A DNA stretch of 64,000 nt, taken from assembly GCF_001705435.1 (NCBI RefSeq), contig NZ_MDEN01000054.1, forward strand, positions 103,245-167,244, written 5' to 3'. Under the pieces are notes generated by a model, which worked only from the letters and a program-made list of their open reading frames with translations, was not told the origin of the DNA and did not search any database. Each line of letters begins with the position of its first letter. Within the stretch, counting starts at the first letter, position 1. Below are positions 53,545 through 63,487 of the stretch, one piece after another. The stretch is from Pseudomonas graminis (GTDB lineage: Bacteria > Pseudomonadota > Gammaproteobacteria > Pseudomonadales > Pseudomonadaceae). The position numbers and the translations under genes were made by a program.

Positions 53545-53949
53545 TTGATTCTTGATGTAGCGGTCATTTTTCTGGCGGTGTTGTGGGTCGCGAGCGTCGC
53601 GATGTTCATGGCCCACACCAAACGCTTGCGCACGCTGGCCGTGCAGCAGCTGGAAGCGGATTCGCTGCGTGATCAGCGCATCCGTGAGCTGGCCCGGCGC
53701 CTGGAAAATTACCAGGGTGGCACGGTGAAAATGGGTGAGGAACTGCACGAGTTGCGTTCCATCATCGCGCTGCTGCCGGACAAGATCACTGCCCTCGAGC
53801 AGCGCGATCCTTCCACGCTGTCCTTCGCCCAGGCCGCCCGCCTGGTCGGGATGGGCGCCAGCATCGACGAGCTCACCCAATCCTGCGGCCTGACCCAGGC
53901 CGAAGCGCAGCTGATGACCAAGATGCATGGCGGTAATCGGGGCGCCTGA
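53545..53949 (+). CDS. DUF2802 domain-containing protein
   Basis: A 134-residue protein that starts, with TTG, at the base after the cheW stop. It has one N-terminal membrane helix (LDVAVIFLAVLWVASVAMFM), a charged coiled region (LRDQRIRELARRLENYQGG) and a C-terminal helix-turn-helix-like segment (FAQAARLVGMGASIDELTQSCGLTQAEAQLMTKMHGG) typical of DUF2802. The function is unknown; the constant position after cheW suggests a role in polar organisation of the array or motor. Confidence 0.82.
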   Translation: MILDVAVIFLAVLWVASVAMFMAHTKRLRTLAVQQLEADSLRDQRIRELARRLENYQGGTVKMGEELHELRSIIALLPDKITALEQRDPSTLSFAQAARLVGMGASIDELTQSCGLTQAEAQLMTKMHGGNRGA

Positions 53950-53990
53950 ATGGCGGGAAACCGCGAGTTCCGGGTGCTGCGACTGATGTC

Positions 53991-54054
53991 TTCCCGGCTG
54001 AAGCCGGTCCTGCCGGATACGCGGTTTTTAGTGGGACCGGCTTTAGCCGGGAAG
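53991..54054. repeat. REPIN in the convergent gap
   Basis: TTCCCGGCTGAAGCCGGTCC at 53991 and GGACCGGCTTTAGCCGGGAAG ending at 54054, an inverted pair 23 bp apart, between two convergent genes. Confidence 0.9.
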
Positions 54055-54080
54055 GCGTCCGTTAAGGCGCCGTGCATATT

Positions 54081-54401
54081 TCACCGAGGGGTGATATCCC
54101 GCTCCACCGGCCCTGCATTCGGGTCAAAGCCCACCGGAAACTTGCCTTTCAAGTGCCAGGCAAACGCGATGATTTCCGCGATGGTCAGGTACAGCTCCTG
54201 AGGAATGCTGTCGCCCAGTTCCAGGCGGGCGAGCATTTTCACCAGTTCGGCGTTTTCGTAGATCGGCACCTTGTACTCCCTGGCAATCGCCAGAATGGCT
54301 TCCGCCAGGGTGTCGTCGCCCTTGGCCGTCAGCGTCGGGGCCTGGTGGCCGTCGTAGCTGAGGGCAATGGCCTGACGCGGTGTCTGCTCGGGTCTGCTCA
54401 T
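54081..54401 (-). CDS. Orphan FlhB C-terminal-domain protein (EscU/YscU/HrcU-type export switch homologue)
   Basis: A 106-residue minus-strand protein homologous to the part of FlhB that follows the NPTH cleavage site. RQAIALSYDGHQAPTLTAKGDDTLAEAILAIAREYKVPIYENAELVKML parallels the FlhB segment YAVALKYDAERGGAPILLAKGSDFMALKIREIAAQHEILLLQSPALARSI. It lacks the membrane domain and the NPTH motif, so it mimics the cleaved FlhB-CC fragment. The ATG at 54401 shares one base with the stop of the FliK-like gene, so the two are co-translated; an open frame to 54500 is overlap. Confidence 0.85.
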   Translation of the reverse strand: MSRPEQTPRQAIALSYDGHQAPTLTAKGDDTLAEAILAIAREYKVPIYENAELVKMLARLELGDSIPQELYLTIAEIIAFAWHLKGKFPVGFDPNAGPVERDITPR

Positions 54402-56029
54402 CAGGCGTTCTCGTCGATCCAGCGTTGTTCGAGCACGGCGCGTGGCCCCTGGGGCGGTACGCCGCGATTGCATTCCAGTTCCTTGACGTTCAGACCGCAT
54501 GCCACCAGCCGCGCGCGCAGATTGCCCAGCTCGCTGGAAATAAACTCGGCGCTGCCTTCGCGTTCAGCCCATAACTGGCTGGCGATGCTGCCGGCAATCA
54601 GTTGCGCCTGCACGTGCAACGGGCCGAGCGGCTCCAGATCAAACGCCAACTCCAGCCGCCAGAGTTTTTCTCGCTCCCGGGCTTCCTGCGCCGGCGTATC
54701 GGCATGCTCATCGCGCTCGGGCGTCTCCTCGCGCTGAACCTTGACCTGCAACGGCACGATGTCGTGGGCGTTGCGCATCGGGATCTCCAGCTGCCAGGTG
54801 GTCACCTGGGTGCCGTCGGCATGGGTCCGGGTTTGCTCCAGGCCACCCAACTGATGGCTCTGCAGCCGCGATATCGCCCCCGCCGCCAGTTTCAACAGCA
54901 TCTCCAGATCGTCTTTGCTTTCCGGATGGCCGAGGGTGCGCGGTGGTAATGGGAAGTTGATCGTTTCGCTCGGCGGCGCCACCAGCCCCAAAGTGCCAAA
55001 GGCGCTGCGCAACACGCTGGGCATCGCCCGCGCCAGGGTATTGCCGGCGGCGGCAGCGCTGTAACTGACGCTGTCCGGCAGGCCCGGCAGAATTTGCGTG
55101 ATCAGGCGCAGCAGGTTGGCTTTCATGTCCGGCACCAGCGCCGGGTTCTGCCCGGCCAGCAAACGCGGTTCCATGAACAGGCCGCTGGCATTCAGCGCCT
55201 GGGCCACGCCCTTGGCAGTGGTCATCTGTGGGACGTCCGGCAGATCGGCCAACAGTTGCTCGATGCTGGCCCGCAGTGACGGCGAAAGGTTGTCGCCATC
55301 GGCCGGTGGCGGCAGGTTCTGCAGGGCGGTGATCAGGCCCTGCAGCGAGCCCTGCCGGCTTTGTTGTGTCGACAACTGCTGCGCCAGGGCCAGTTCATCC
55401 AGACGATTGGGCAGGGCGACGAAATTCAGCGCCTGACTGTTCTGCACCTGGGCGCTGAGCAGACTGCCGACCCGCAACGGCTGCGGGCTGTCGACGGTCA
55501 GGCTGGTGCCGGCCAGGGCCGTGTTGAGCAGGATGACGATGGAGCGGTAATTCGCCGGCTGCGCCCCGCCCGACGATTGCCCGGGGGATTGCCCCGCCAA
55601 CTGCGCGACATTCTGTGCCGCCACCTGAGTGGTCAGCACTTTGCCTTGCAGCAGCGTGCCAGCGGGCAGTTGCCGCGTGTCGATGCTGGTCAGGCTGTTG
55701 GTGGCGGCTTTCTGCAGGTCCTGCACGCTGATGGTCAGGGTGTCGGCCGAGCCCTGGGCGACGTTGACGCTGGTGCCCGGCGTCAGCGGCAGCGAACTGC
55801 TGACGGGCAGGGTGGTTTGCCGGCCATTGTCCATGGTCAGTTTGAGCAAGAGCTGAAAGTCCTGCCCCAGTTGCTTGAGGCTCACCACTTCAGCGCTGGC
55901 CACCTGACCTGAGGACAACAGCCCTTCGCGCGGCTCCATCAGCTTGAGCACTTCGCCCGCCGGCACACCTGCGCGCAGCAAGGCCGTGGCCACGTTTACT
56001 GGAGAAAGATTGGGTATATCGCCTGTCAT
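54401..56029 (-). CDS. Second FliK-like flagellar hook-length control protein
   Basis: A 542-residue minus-strand protein. The N-terminal two thirds is low complexity, rich in Gln, Leu, Pro and Ala. The C-terminal part resembles a FliK Flg_hook domain ([92 protein letters not shown]). It is coupled to the FlhB-CC-like gene. The true fliK is at 28305, so this is a paralogue; such pairs are annotated in other pseudomonads without known function. Confidence 0.8.
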   Translation of the reverse strand: MTGDIPNLSPVNVATALLRAGVPAGEVLKLMEPREGLLSSGQVASAEVVSLKQLGQDFQLLLKLTMDNGRQTTLPVSSSLPLTPGTSVNVAQGSADTLTISVQDLQKAATNSLTSIDTRQLPAGTLLQGKVLTTQVAAQNVAQLAGQSPGQSSGGAQPANYRSIVILLNTALAGTSLTVDSPQPLRVGSLLSAQVQNSQALNFVALPNRLDELALAQQLSTQQSRQGSLQGLITALQNLPPPADGDNLSPSLRASIEQLLADLPDVPQMTTAKGVAQALNASGLFMEPRLLAGQNPALVPDMKANLLRLITQILPGLPDSVSYSAAAAGNTLARAMPSVLRSAFGTLGLVAPPSETINFPLPPRTLGHPESKDDLEMLLKLAAGAISRLQSHQLGGLEQTRTHADGTQVTTWQLEIPMRNAHDIVPLQVKVQREETPERDEHADTPAQEAREREKLWRLELAFDLEPLGPLHVQAQLIAGSIASQLWAEREGSAEFISSELGNLRARLVACGLNVKELECNRGVPPQGPRAVLEQRWIDENA

Positions 56030-56078
56030 CAGATCCCGACTCGGTGAATTTGCGCTCTGGGTGGCGGGCCCGGGTATG

Positions 56079-56084
56079 TATAAT
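56079..56084 (+). promoter_or_regulatory. Possible -10 element of the ccm operon
   Basis: A perfect TATAAT at 56079-56084 in the divergent gap, 107 bp before ccmA. No good -35 at 16-18 bp is visible. A small hairpin CCGACTGCGTCGG follows near 56092. Confidence 0.45.
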
Positions 56085-56190
56085 CCGGCACCGACTGCGT
56101 CGGCGGTCCACCGTTAAGCTGCACCAGTATAACGGCCGTCATGATCCCGACTTGAACCGCCGTGCCGCTGCTACCGAAAAGAAGGTCCCG

Positions 56191-56826
56191 ATGCCGATCC
56201 CCGTTCTTGAAGCCGTGGCGCTGACTTGCGAGCGTGACTGGCGCCTGCTGTTCGAGCATCTCGAATTGCGGCTGAGCGCGGGCGACATGGTGCAGATCAG
56301 CGGCCCCAACGGCAGCGGCAAGACCAGCCTGCTGCGCCTGTTGTGCGGACTGATGCAGCCCACCGCCGGCGATGTGCTCCTCGACGGCAAGCCCCTTGCC
56401 AGCCAGCGTAGCGAACTGACCCGCCACCTGCTGTGGATCGGCCACGCCGCCGGCATCAAAGACGTGCTCACACCCCTGGAGAACCTCGCCTGGCTCTGCG
56501 CACTGCACACCCCCGTGGCGGCCGCCGAGATCTGGCGCGCCCTCGAAGCGGTCGGCCTGCGCGGGTTTGAAGACGTGCCGTGCCATACCTTGTCGGCCGG
56601 CCAGCGCCGTCGGGTGGCACTGGCCCGCCTGTATTTGCCGGGCCCCGGCCTGTGGATGCTTGACGAGCCCTTCACCGCGCTGGACAAGCAGGGTGTCGCC
56701 CAACTGGAAGCGCACCTGGCCGCTCACTGTGAAAAGGGCGGCGCCGTGGTCCTGACCACTCACCACACGCTGAGTCGCACCCCCTCGGGTTATCGCGAGC
56801 TGGACCTGAGGCAGTGGGCGGCATGA
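56191..56826 (+). CDS. ccmA: Cytochrome c biogenesis ATP-binding export protein CcmA
   Basis: ATPase of the CcmABCD complex that releases haem-loaded CcmE. From the ATG at 56191 it has 211 residues, the family length; an open frame to 56044 is not coding. It has Walker A GPNGSGKT (38-45), the ABC signature [15 protein letters not shown], and Walker [13 protein letters not shown]. The stop overlaps ccmB by 4 bp. Confidence 0.96.
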   Translation: MPIPVLEAVALTCERDWRLLFEHLELRLSAGDMVQISGPNGSGKTSLLRLLCGLMQPTAGDVLLDGKPLASQRSELTRHLLWIGHAAGIKDVLTPLENLAWLCALHTPVAAAEIWRALEAVGLRGFEDVPCHTLSAGQRRRVALARLYLPGPGLWMLDEPFTALDKQGVAQLEAHLAAHCEKGGAVVLTTHHTLSRTPSGYRELDLRQWAA

Positions 56827-57494
56827 GTCACGTGTTCACCCTGTTGATCGCCCGCGAAGCGCGCCTGCTGTTTCGGCGCCCGGCCGAACTGCTCAACCCG
56901 CTGGTGTTCTTCGCCATCGTCATCGCCCTGTTTCCCCTGGCCGTCGGCCCTGACACGCAACTGCTGCAGCGGCTGTCGCCGGGGTTGGTGTGGGTGGCCG
57001 CGCTGTTGTCCGTGCTGCTGTCACTGGACGGCCTTTTTCGCAGTGATTTCGAAGACGGCTCCCTCGAACAATGGGTGCTGTCGTCGCAACCGCTGGCGCT
57101 GCTGGTGCTGGCGAAGGTGCTGGCGCACTGGGCGTTTTCCGGGCTGGCACTGGTTCTGCTGTCTCCGCTGCTGGCGCTGATGCTGGGCCTGCCCACCGCG
57201 TGTTTGCCGGTGTTGCTGCTGTCGCTGTTGCTGGGCACGCCGGTGTTGAGCCTGCTTGGCGCGGTGGGCGCGGCCTTGACCGTAGGGCTCAAGCGCGGCG
57301 GTCTGCTGTTGGCGCTGTTGATTCTGCCGCTGTACATCCCGGTGCTGATTCTCGGCAGCGGCGCCTTGCAGGCTGCCCTTGAGGGCATGCCCGCGACCGG
57401 TTATCTGCTTTGGCTTGGCAGCCTCACCGCACTGGCGTTAACCCTGACGCCCTTTGCAATTGCCGCTGGTTTGAAGATCAGCGTTGGCGAATAA
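56823..57494 (+). CDS. ccmB: Haem exporter protein CcmB
   Basis: Membrane subunit of CcmABCD, 223 residues with six membrane helices, starting at the ATG at 56823. The N-terminus [39 protein letters not shown] matches the family. The 135-bp gap after it has nothing else recognisable. Confidence 0.95.
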   Translation: MSHVFTLLIAREARLLFRRPAELLNPLVFFAIVIALFPLAVGPDTQLLQRLSPGLVWVAALLSVLLSLDGLFRSDFEDGSLEQWVLSSQPLALLVLAKVLAHWAFSGLALVLLSPLLALMLGLPTACLPVLLLSLLLGTPVLSLLGAVGAALTVGLKRGGLLLALLILPLYIPVLILGSGALQAALEGMPATGYLLWLGSLTALALTLTPFAIAAGLKISVGE

Positions 57495-57629
57495 TCGCAC
57501 CCTGACCGAGCGGACAGTTTTTCCGTCGGCAGGTCACGGACGCTTCAGCCATAAGAAGCGCCTTGCCCTGACAGCAACTCGTGCTGAGACGCACCGTTAT
57601 AAAGAGCACCGTGATGAAAAGGCAGCGTG

Positions 57630-58439
57630 ATGAACACAAGCGCCAAGGCTAAAGGCGGCATGAGTTGGGCCTGGTTCCACAAACTCGGTTCGCCCAAATG
57701 GTTTTACGGCATCAGCGGCCGTCTGCTGCCGTGGCTGAGCATCGCTGCGGCGCTGTTGATCGGCATTGGCGTGGTCTGGGGGCTGGCATTCGCGCCCCCG
57801 GACTATCAGCAAGGCAACAGTTTTCGCATCATCTATATCCACGTGCCGGCAGCGATGCTGGCCCAGTCCTGCTACGTGATGATGGCGGTGTGCGGCGTGG
57901 TCGGGCTGGTCTGGAAGATGAAAATGGCCGACGTCGCCCTGCAATGCGCGGCGCCCATCGGTGCGTGGATGACTGCCCTGGGGCTGGTGACCGGCGCGAT
58001 CTGGGGCAAGCCGACGTGGGGTTCGTGGTGGGTCTGGGACGCGCGGCTGACGTCGATGCTGATTCTGCTGTTTCTGTATTTCGGCCTGATCGCGCTGGGC
58101 AACGCGATCACCAACCGCGACAGCGCCGCCAAAGCCTGCGCCGTGCTGGCGATTGTCGGCGTGATCAACATCCCGATCATCAAATACTCGGTGGAGTGGT
58201 GGAGCACGCTGCACCAGGGCGCCACCTTCAGCCTGACGGAAAAGCCCGCCATGCCCGCTGAAATGTGGCTGCCCCTGCTGTTCACCGTGCTGGGGTTTTA
58301 CTGCTTCTTCGGGGCGGTGCTGCTGATGCGCATGCGCCTGGACGTGCTCAAGCGCGAGGCCCGCGCCGGTTGGGTCAAAGAGGCCGTAGCGAAGCACCTT
58401 GGCCACACCGCGTCCCCTCGCCACGGAGCCGAACGATGA
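57630..58439 (+). CDS. ccmC: Haem exporter protein CcmC
   Basis: CcmC binds haem and transfers it to CcmE. The 269 residues have six membrane helices and the WWD haem-handling motif ([28 protein letters not shown]), plus conserved histidines ([12 protein letters not shown] and the [11 protein letters not shown] loop). The ATG at 57630 follows an in-frame GTG at 57627. The stop overlaps ccmD. Confidence 0.96.
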   Translation: MNTSAKAKGGMSWAWFHKLGSPKWFYGISGRLLPWLSIAAALLIGIGVVWGLAFAPPDYQQGNSFRIIYIHVPAAMLAQSCYVMMAVCGVVGLVWKMKMADVALQCAAPIGAWMTALGLVTGAIWGKPTWGSWWVWDARLTSMLILLFLYFGLIALGNAITNRDSAAKACAVLAIVGVINIPIIKYSVEWWSTLHQGATFSLTEKPAMPAEMWLPLLFTVLGFYCFFGAVLLMRMRLDVLKREARAGWVKEAVAKHLGHTASPRHGAER

Positions 58440-58612
58440 GCTTCGAGTCTTTCAGTGATTTTCTCGCCATGGGCAAGCACGGGCTGTATGTCTGGTCGGC
58501 CTATGGCATCTGTTTCACCGTGCTGGCGATCAATGTCCTGGCACCGGTTTTCGCGCGTCGGCGTTACCTGCAACAAGAGGCGCGCCGTCTGCGCCGGGAG
58601 AGCATTACGTGA
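58436..58612 (+). CDS. ccmD: Haem exporter protein CcmD
   Basis: Small membrane protein of 58 residues that keeps CcmE associated with CcmABC. One helix ([25 protein letters not shown]) is followed by an Arg-rich cytoplasmic tail. The ATG overlaps the ccmC stop and the TGA overlaps the GTG of ccmE. Confidence 0.93.
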   Translation: MSFESFSDFLAMGKHGLYVWSAYGICFTVLAINVLAPVFARRRYLQQEARRLRRESIT

Positions 58613-59082
58613 ATCCGCTGCGAAAAAAGCGCCTGTTGATCATCCTGGCGATCCTCGCCGGGGTCGGCATCGCGGTCAGCCTTGCACTCAGCGCGCTGAA
58701 GGAAAACATCAACCTGTTCTACACCCCTACCCAGATCGCCAGCGGCGAAGCGCCCCGTGACATGCGGATTCGCGCCGGCGGCATGGTGGTCCAGGGCTCG
58801 CTGCAGCGCTCGCCGGATTCCCTGGACGTGACGTTTGCCGTCACCGATTTCAACAAGTCGGTGCCCATCACCTATCGCGGCATCCTGCCGGACCTGTTCC
58901 GTGAAGGGCAGGGGATCGTCGCCCTCGGCAAGCTCAATGCCGACGGCGTGGTTGTCGCCGATGAAGTGCTGGCCAAACACGACGAGAAATACATGCCGCC
59001 GGAAGTCGCGAAAGCGCTGAAAGACAGCGGCCAGCCCGCACCCGCCGCCACGCCCGCCGCTCTCCCGGACAAACAGGGGTAA
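58609..59082 (+). CDS. ccmE: Cytochrome c maturation haem chaperone CcmE
   Basis: Periplasmic haem chaperone anchored by one N-terminal helix. The GTG at 58609 is coupled to ccmD. The 157 residues include the covalent haem-binding H124 in [13 protein letters not shown], with the downstream tyrosine of the HxxxY motif. The C-terminus is Pro/Ala-rich. Confidence 0.96.
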   Translation: MNPLRKKRLLIILAILAGVGIAVSLALSALKENINLFYTPTQIASGEAPRDMRIRAGGMVVQGSLQRSPDSLDVTFAVTDFNKSVPITYRGILPDLFREGQGIVALGKLNADGVVVADEVLAKHDEKYMPPEVAKALKDSGQPAPAATPAALPDKQG

Positions 59083-59085
59083 ACG

Positions 59086-61059
59086 ATGATTCCCGAACTC
59101 GGCCACTTGGCCATGATTTTGGCCCTGTGCTTCGCCATCGTGCAGGCCGTCGTGCCGCTGATGGGCGCCTGGCGCGGCGACCGCCTGTGGATGAGCCTCG
59201 CCCAGCCCGCCGCATGGGGGCAGTTTGCCTTTCTGGTGTTTGCCTTTGGCTGCCTGACCCACGCGTTCATGGTTGATGACTTTTCCGTGGCCTACGTCGC
59301 CGAAAACTCCAACAGCGCGCTGCCCTGGTACTACAAGTTCAGCGCCGTGTGGGGGGCGCACGAAGGCTCGTTGCTGCTCTGGGCGCTGATCCTCGGTGGC
59401 TGGACCTTCGCCGTGTCGATCTTTTCCCGGCAATTGCCCCAGGTCATGCTCGCCCGTGTCCTGGCCGTGATGGGCATGATCAGCGTTGGCTTTCTGCTGT
59501 TTCTGATCCTCACCTCCAACCCGTTCAGCCGCATCCTGCCGCAGATTCCCCAGGACGGGCGCGACCTCAACCCGTTGCTGCAAGACATTGGCCTGATCGT
59601 TCACCCGCCGATGCTGTACATGGGTTATGTCGGTTTTTCCGTGGCGTTTGCCTTCGCCATCGCCGCGTTGCTTGGCGGTCGTCTTGATGCAGCGTGGGCG
59701 CGGTGGTCGCGGCCGTGGACCATCGTCGCCTGGGCCTTCCTCGGCGTTGGCATCACCCTGGGTTCGTGGTGGGCCTATTACGAATTGGGCTGGGGCGGCT
59801 GGTGGTTCTGGGACCCGGTGGAAAACGCCTCGTTCATGCCATGGCTAGTGGGCACGGCGCTGATTCACTCCCTGGCGGTCACCGAAAAGCGCGGCGTGTT
59901 CAAGAGCTGGACCGTGCTCCTGGCCATTGCGGCGTTTTCGTTGAGCCTGCTGGGCACCTTCCTGGTGCGCTCCGGCGTGCTGACGTCGGTGCATGCCTTC
60001 GCCTCCGACCCGGCCCGTGGCGTGTTCATCCTGATCTTCCTGCTGATGGTGGTCGGCGGCTCACTGACCCTGTTCGCTCTCCGCGCGCCAGTGGTGAAGA
60101 GCCACGTCGGTTTTGGCCTGTGGTCGCGGGAAACCTTGCTGCTGGGCAATAACCTGGTGCTGGTGGTGGCCGCGTCCATGATTCTGCTCGGCACCCTGTA
60201 CCCGCTGGTGCTGGATGCCCTGAGCGGGGCGAAGATGTCGGTCGGCCCGCCGTATTTCAACGCGTTGTTCGTGCCGCTGATGGGGTTGCTCATGGCGGTC
60301 ATGGCGGTGGGCGTGCTGGTGCGCTGGAAGGACACGCCGGTCAAGTGGCTGATGGGCATGCTCGCGCCGGTGTTGGTGGGCAGCGCGGTGCTGGCGGTGA
60401 TCGCCGGTTTCGCCATGGCCGACTTCCACTGGGCCGTGCTTGCCACCTGTTTGCTCGCGGCCTGGGTGCTGCTGGCCGGCGTGCGCGACCTGTTCGACAA
60501 GACGCGGCACAAAGGCCTGCTCAAAGGCATGCGTTCGCTGACCCGCAGTTACTGGGGCATGCAAGTGGCGCACCTCGGCATCGCGGTGCTGGCGCTGGGC
60601 GTGGTGCTGTCCAGCCAGAACAGCGCCGAACGCGACCTGCGCATGGCCCCCGGAGAATCGGTGGACCTGGGCGGCTACACGTTTGTGTTCGAGGGCGCTC
60701 AGCATTATCAGGGCCCGAATTTCACCTCCGATCGCGGCACCCTTCGCGTGCTGGAAGACGGCAAGGAAATCACCGTGCTGCACCCGGAAAAACGCCTGTA
60801 CACCGTGCAGCGTTCGATGATGACCGAGGCCGGTATCGACGCCGGTTTCACCCGCGATCTGTACGTGGCGCTGGGCGAACCGCTGGAAAACGGCGCGTGG
60901 GCGGTGCGTGTCCACGTCAAGCCGTTCGTGCGCTGGATCTGGTTTGGCGGGTTGATCACCGCGCTGGGCGGGGTGCTGGCGGCGCTGGATAAACGATATC
61001 GCGTCAAAGTCCGCGCGAAAGTGCGCGACGCGCTGGGCATGACGGGAGCGGCGGTATGA
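59086..61059 (+). CDS. ccmF: Cytochrome c haem lyase subunit CcmF
   Basis: Large membrane subunit of the CcmFGHI haem ligation complex, 657 residues and about 15 helices. The WWD motif is YYELGWGGWWFWDPVENASFMPWLVGTAL; other conserved stretches are WGAHEGSLLLW and PPMLYMGYVGFSVAFAFA. The stop overlaps the ccmG ATG by 4 bp. Confidence 0.97.
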   Translation: MIPELGHLAMILALCFAIVQAVVPLMGAWRGDRLWMSLAQPAAWGQFAFLVFAFGCLTHAFMVDDFSVAYVAENSNSALPWYYKFSAVWGAHEGSLLLWALILGGWTFAVSIFSRQLPQVMLARVLAVMGMISVGFLLFLILTSNPFSRILPQIPQDGRDLNPLLQDIGLIVHPPMLYMGYVGFSVAFAFAIAALLGGRLDAAWARWSRPWTIVAWAFLGVGITLGSWWAYYELGWGGWWFWDPVENASFMPWLVGTALIHSLAVTEKRGVFKSWTVLLAIAAFSLSLLGTFLVRSGVLTSVHAFASDPARGVFILIFLLMVVGGSLTLFALRAPVVKSHVGFGLWSRETLLLGNNLVLVVAASMILLGTLYPLVLDALSGAKMSVGPPYFNALFVPLMGLLMAVMAVGVLVRWKDTPVKWLMGMLAPVLVGSAVLAVIAGFAMADFHWAVLATCLLAAWVLLAGVRDLFDKTRHKGLLKGMRSLTRSYWGMQVAHLGIAVLALGVVLSSQNSAERDLRMAPGESVDLGGYTFVFEGAQHYQGPNFTSDRGTLRVLEDGKEITVLHPEKRLYTVQRSMMTEAGIDAGFTRDLYVALGEPLENGAWAVRVHVKPFVRWIWFGGLITALGGVLAALDKRYRVKVRAKVRDALGMTGAAV

Positions 61060-61592
61060 AGCGCTGGATGTTGCTGGCGCCGCTGGTGTTGTTTCTCGGC
61101 ATGGCGGGGTTGCTGTACCGAGGCTTGTATCTGGATCCGTCGGAACTGCCGTCGGCGCTGATCGGCAAACCCTTCCCTGAGTTCAGCTTGCCCGCGGTGC
61201 AGGACGGCAAGCCGCTGACCCGCGCCGACCTGCTTGGCAAACCGGCACTGGTTAACGTCTGGGGCACCTGGTGCGTGGCCTGCCGCGTCGAGCACCCGGT
61301 GCTGACCAAGCTGGCGCAGCAGGGCGTGGTGATCTATGGCGTCAACTACAAGGACGTTAATGCCGAGGCGCAGAAGTGGCTCAAGGCGTTTCACGACCCG
61401 TATCAGCTGAACATCAACGATGAGGCCGGCAGCCTGGGGTTGAATCTCGGTGTGTATGGCGCGCCGGAGACCTTTTTGATCGATGCCAAGGGTGTCATTC
61501 GCTACAAGCATGTCGGCGTGATCGACGAGACGGTCTGGCGCGAGAAGCTGGCGGGCCAGTATCAGGCGCTGGTTGACGAGGGCTCAGAATGA
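61056..61592 (+). CDS. ccmG: Thiol:disulphide interchange protein CcmG (DsbE)
   Basis: Membrane-anchored thioredoxin-like protein that reduces apocytochrome c. The 178 residues have an N-terminal helix (MLLAPLVLFLGMAGLLY) and the active site WGTWCVAC (C73 and C76), plus the family glutamate region and YGAPETFLID with the cis-proline. The ATGA at 61589 overlaps a possible ccmH start. Confidence 0.96.
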   Translation: MKRWMLLAPLVLFLGMAGLLYRGLYLDPSELPSALIGKPFPEFSLPAVQDGKPLTRADLLGKPALVNVWGTWCVACRVEHPVLTKLAQQGVVIYGVNYKDVNAEAQKWLKAFHDPYQLNINDEAGSLGLNLGVYGAPETFLIDAKGVIRYKHVGVIDETVWREKLAGQYQALVDEGSE

Positions 61593-61615
61593 TCCGGCCG
61601 GGTGACGCGGACTAT

Positions 61616-61706
61616 GTGGGAGTCGAGCTTGCTCGCGAGGGCGGCGTTTCTGTCGCTGGAGATGTGGCGGCTTCAAGGGCCTCTTCGCGAGCAAGCTCGC
61701 TCCCAC
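61616..61706. repeat. REPIN at the ccmG-ccmH junction
   Basis: GTGGGAGTCGAGCTTGCTCGCGA at the left faces TCGCGAGCAAGCTCGCTCCCAC at the right with about 45 bp between. This is the second REP family of fluorescent pseudomonads. It lies inside the only open frame that links the ccmG stop to the ccmH coding region. Confidence 0.93.
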
Positions 61707-61783
61707 AGGGTTTGCGCGGTGTGCCTGCTGGCCTGCGCTCTCACGGGGGCGGCGGTGTGTCTGCTGGCTTGCTCCTCAAGGGA

Positions 61784-62254
61784 GTGCGGCGATGGGCTGC
61801 TGCTGCGGTGTTGGCGCTCGGTTTTGCAGGTGTTGCTCAGGCGGCGATTGATGCCTACACCTTCAAGGACGACGCCGAGCGTGCCCGCTATACCGAGCTG
61901 ACTCGCGAGCTGCGCTGCCCGAAATGCCAGAATCAGGACATCGCCGATTCCAATGCGCCCATCGCCGCAGACCTGCGCAAAGAGATCTACCGCATGCTCG
62001 GCGAAGGCCGGAGCAATCAGCAGATCATCGATTTCATGGTCGATCGCTATGGCGAGTTCGTGCGCTACAAGCCCGAGCTCAATGCCCACACCTGGCTCCT
62101 CTGGTTCGGCCCGGCCGGGCTGCTGGCGGTTGGCGCGGTGTTGATTGGTGTGATCGTCGTGCGCCGCCGTCGCTCAGGCCGCGAAGACGCCGATGTGCTT
62201 TCCGACGAGGAGCGTCAGCGCCTCGCCCACTTGCTGGATAAAAACCGCGAATGA
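61784..62254 (+). CDS. ccmH: Cytochrome c-type biogenesis protein CcmH
   Basis: Thiol-redox subunit of the haem lyase complex. From the GTG at 61784 it has 156 residues: a signal peptide ([19 protein letters not shown]), the LRCPKCQNQ active site and a C-terminal helix ([22 protein letters not shown]). The start is uncertain. GTG at 61784 gives the family-like N-terminus but has its ribosome-binding site too close; TTG 61769 and GTG 61757 are alternatives. An ATG at 61589 overlapping the ccmG stop would add 65 residues encoded mainly by a REPIN and bury the signal peptide. Confidence 0.85.
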   Translation: MRRWAAAAVLALGFAGVAQAAIDAYTFKDDAERARYTELTRELRCPKCQNQDIADSNAPIAADLRKEIYRMLGEGRSNQQIIDFMVDRYGEFVRYKPELNAHTWLLWFGPAGLLAVGAVLIGVIVVRRRRSGREDADVLSDEERQRLAHLLDKNRE

Positions 62255-63456
62255 TCGATTTCTGGATGGCCGCCGGCCTGCTGTTGCTGGTGGCCCTGAG
62301 TTTTCTGCTGATCCCTGTGGTGCGCGGCCGTCGCGCACAAACTGAAGAAGATCGCACCGCCCTCAACGTCGCCTTGTATCAGGAGCGCATCGCCGAGCTG
62401 CAAGCGCAGCAGGAGGAGGGCGTGCTCTCGGTGGCGCAACTGGACGGCGGTCGTGCCGAGGCTGCCCGTGAATTGCTCGCCGACACCGAAGGCGTGGAGG
62501 GCGAGCGGGTTTCGCGCCTGGGCAAGCCGCTGCCGCTGCTCGCCGCGATTCTGGTCCCGGTATTGGCGTTGGGCCTGTATCTGCATTTCGGCGCATCGGA
62601 CAAGGTCGAGCTGACCCGAGAGTTCTCCCAGCCGCCGGGTTCGCTGGCGCAGATGACCGAGCGGCTAGAGCGCGCGGTCAAGGCGCAACCGGATTCCGCC
62701 GAGAGCGCGTACTTCCTTGCGCGGACCTACATGGCCCAGGATCGCCCGGCCGATGCCGCGCGGATGTTCGAGCGCGCGGCCAAGCTGGCCGGCCGTCAGC
62801 CCGAACTGCTGGGGCAATGGGCTCAGGCGCTGTATTTCGCTGGCAACAAGGCCTGGAGCCCGCAGATTCAGGGGATTGCCGAAGAAGCGCTGAAGCTCAA
62901 TCCCAAGGAAGTCACCAGCCTGGGCTTGATGGGCATCAACGCGTTTGAAAGCCAGCAGTTTGATCAGGCAGTCAGTTACTGGACGCGTTTGCTGGCCGTG
63001 TTGCCGCCGGACGATCCCTCCCGTGGGGCGCTGGAAGGCGGGATCAAACGCGCCCGTGACAAGCTCGTGCAAAGCGGCGGCAAGCTGGAAGACACCCAGC
63101 CGTTGGCGGTGCAGGCCGCACGCATGAAGGTGCGTGTCACGCTGTCTGCGGCGTTGAAAGCCAAGGTCCAGCCGGGCGACACGGTGTTCGTGTTCGCCCG
63201 CGCGGTGTCAGGCCCGCCGGCGCCGCTGGCGGTCAAGCGCGTGACCGTGGCCGACTTGCCGGTGGAGGTCGAGCTGAGCGACGCCGACGCTATGATGCCG
63301 CAGCTGAAACTGTCGAACTTTGCCGAAGTCCAACTCGTGGCCCGGGTGTCCCGCGCCGGTCAACCTACGGCGGGCGAATGGATCGGCCGCAGCCAGCCGT
63401 TGCCGAGCAATGTGACGGCGCTGCAGACCCTGACCATCGACAGCCCTGATCAGTAA
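62251..63456 (+). CDS. ccmI: Cytochrome c-type biogenesis protein CcmI (CycH)
   Basis: Apocytochrome c chaperone of the haem lyase complex, 401 residues. Two membrane helices near the N-terminus ([21 protein letters not shown] and [19 protein letters not shown]) enclose a leucine-rich cytoplasmic loop. A TPR domain follows (about 130-260: [32 protein letters not shown]) and then a beta-rich C-terminal domain ([38 protein letters not shown]). The start overlaps the ccmH stop. Confidence 0.95.
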   Translation: MIDFWMAAGLLLLVALSFLLIPVVRGRRAQTEEDRTALNVALYQERIAELQAQQEEGVLSVAQLDGGRAEAARELLADTEGVEGERVSRLGKPLPLLAAILVPVLALGLYLHFGASDKVELTREFSQPPGSLAQMTERLERAVKAQPDSAESAYFLARTYMAQDRPADAARMFERAAKLAGRQPELLGQWAQALYFAGNKAWSPQIQGIAEEALKLNPKEVTSLGLMGINAFESQQFDQAVSYWTRLLAVLPPDDPSRGALEGGIKRARDKLVQSGGKLEDTQPLAVQAARMKVRVTLSAALKAKVQPGDTVFVFARAVSGPPAPLAVKRVTVADLPVEVELSDADAMMPQLKLSNFAEVQLVARVSRAGQPTAGEWIGRSQPLPSNVTALQTLTIDSPDQ

Positions 63457-63487
63457 TCTCCGTTAACGCAGCGAGTAGAGAGTCCTT

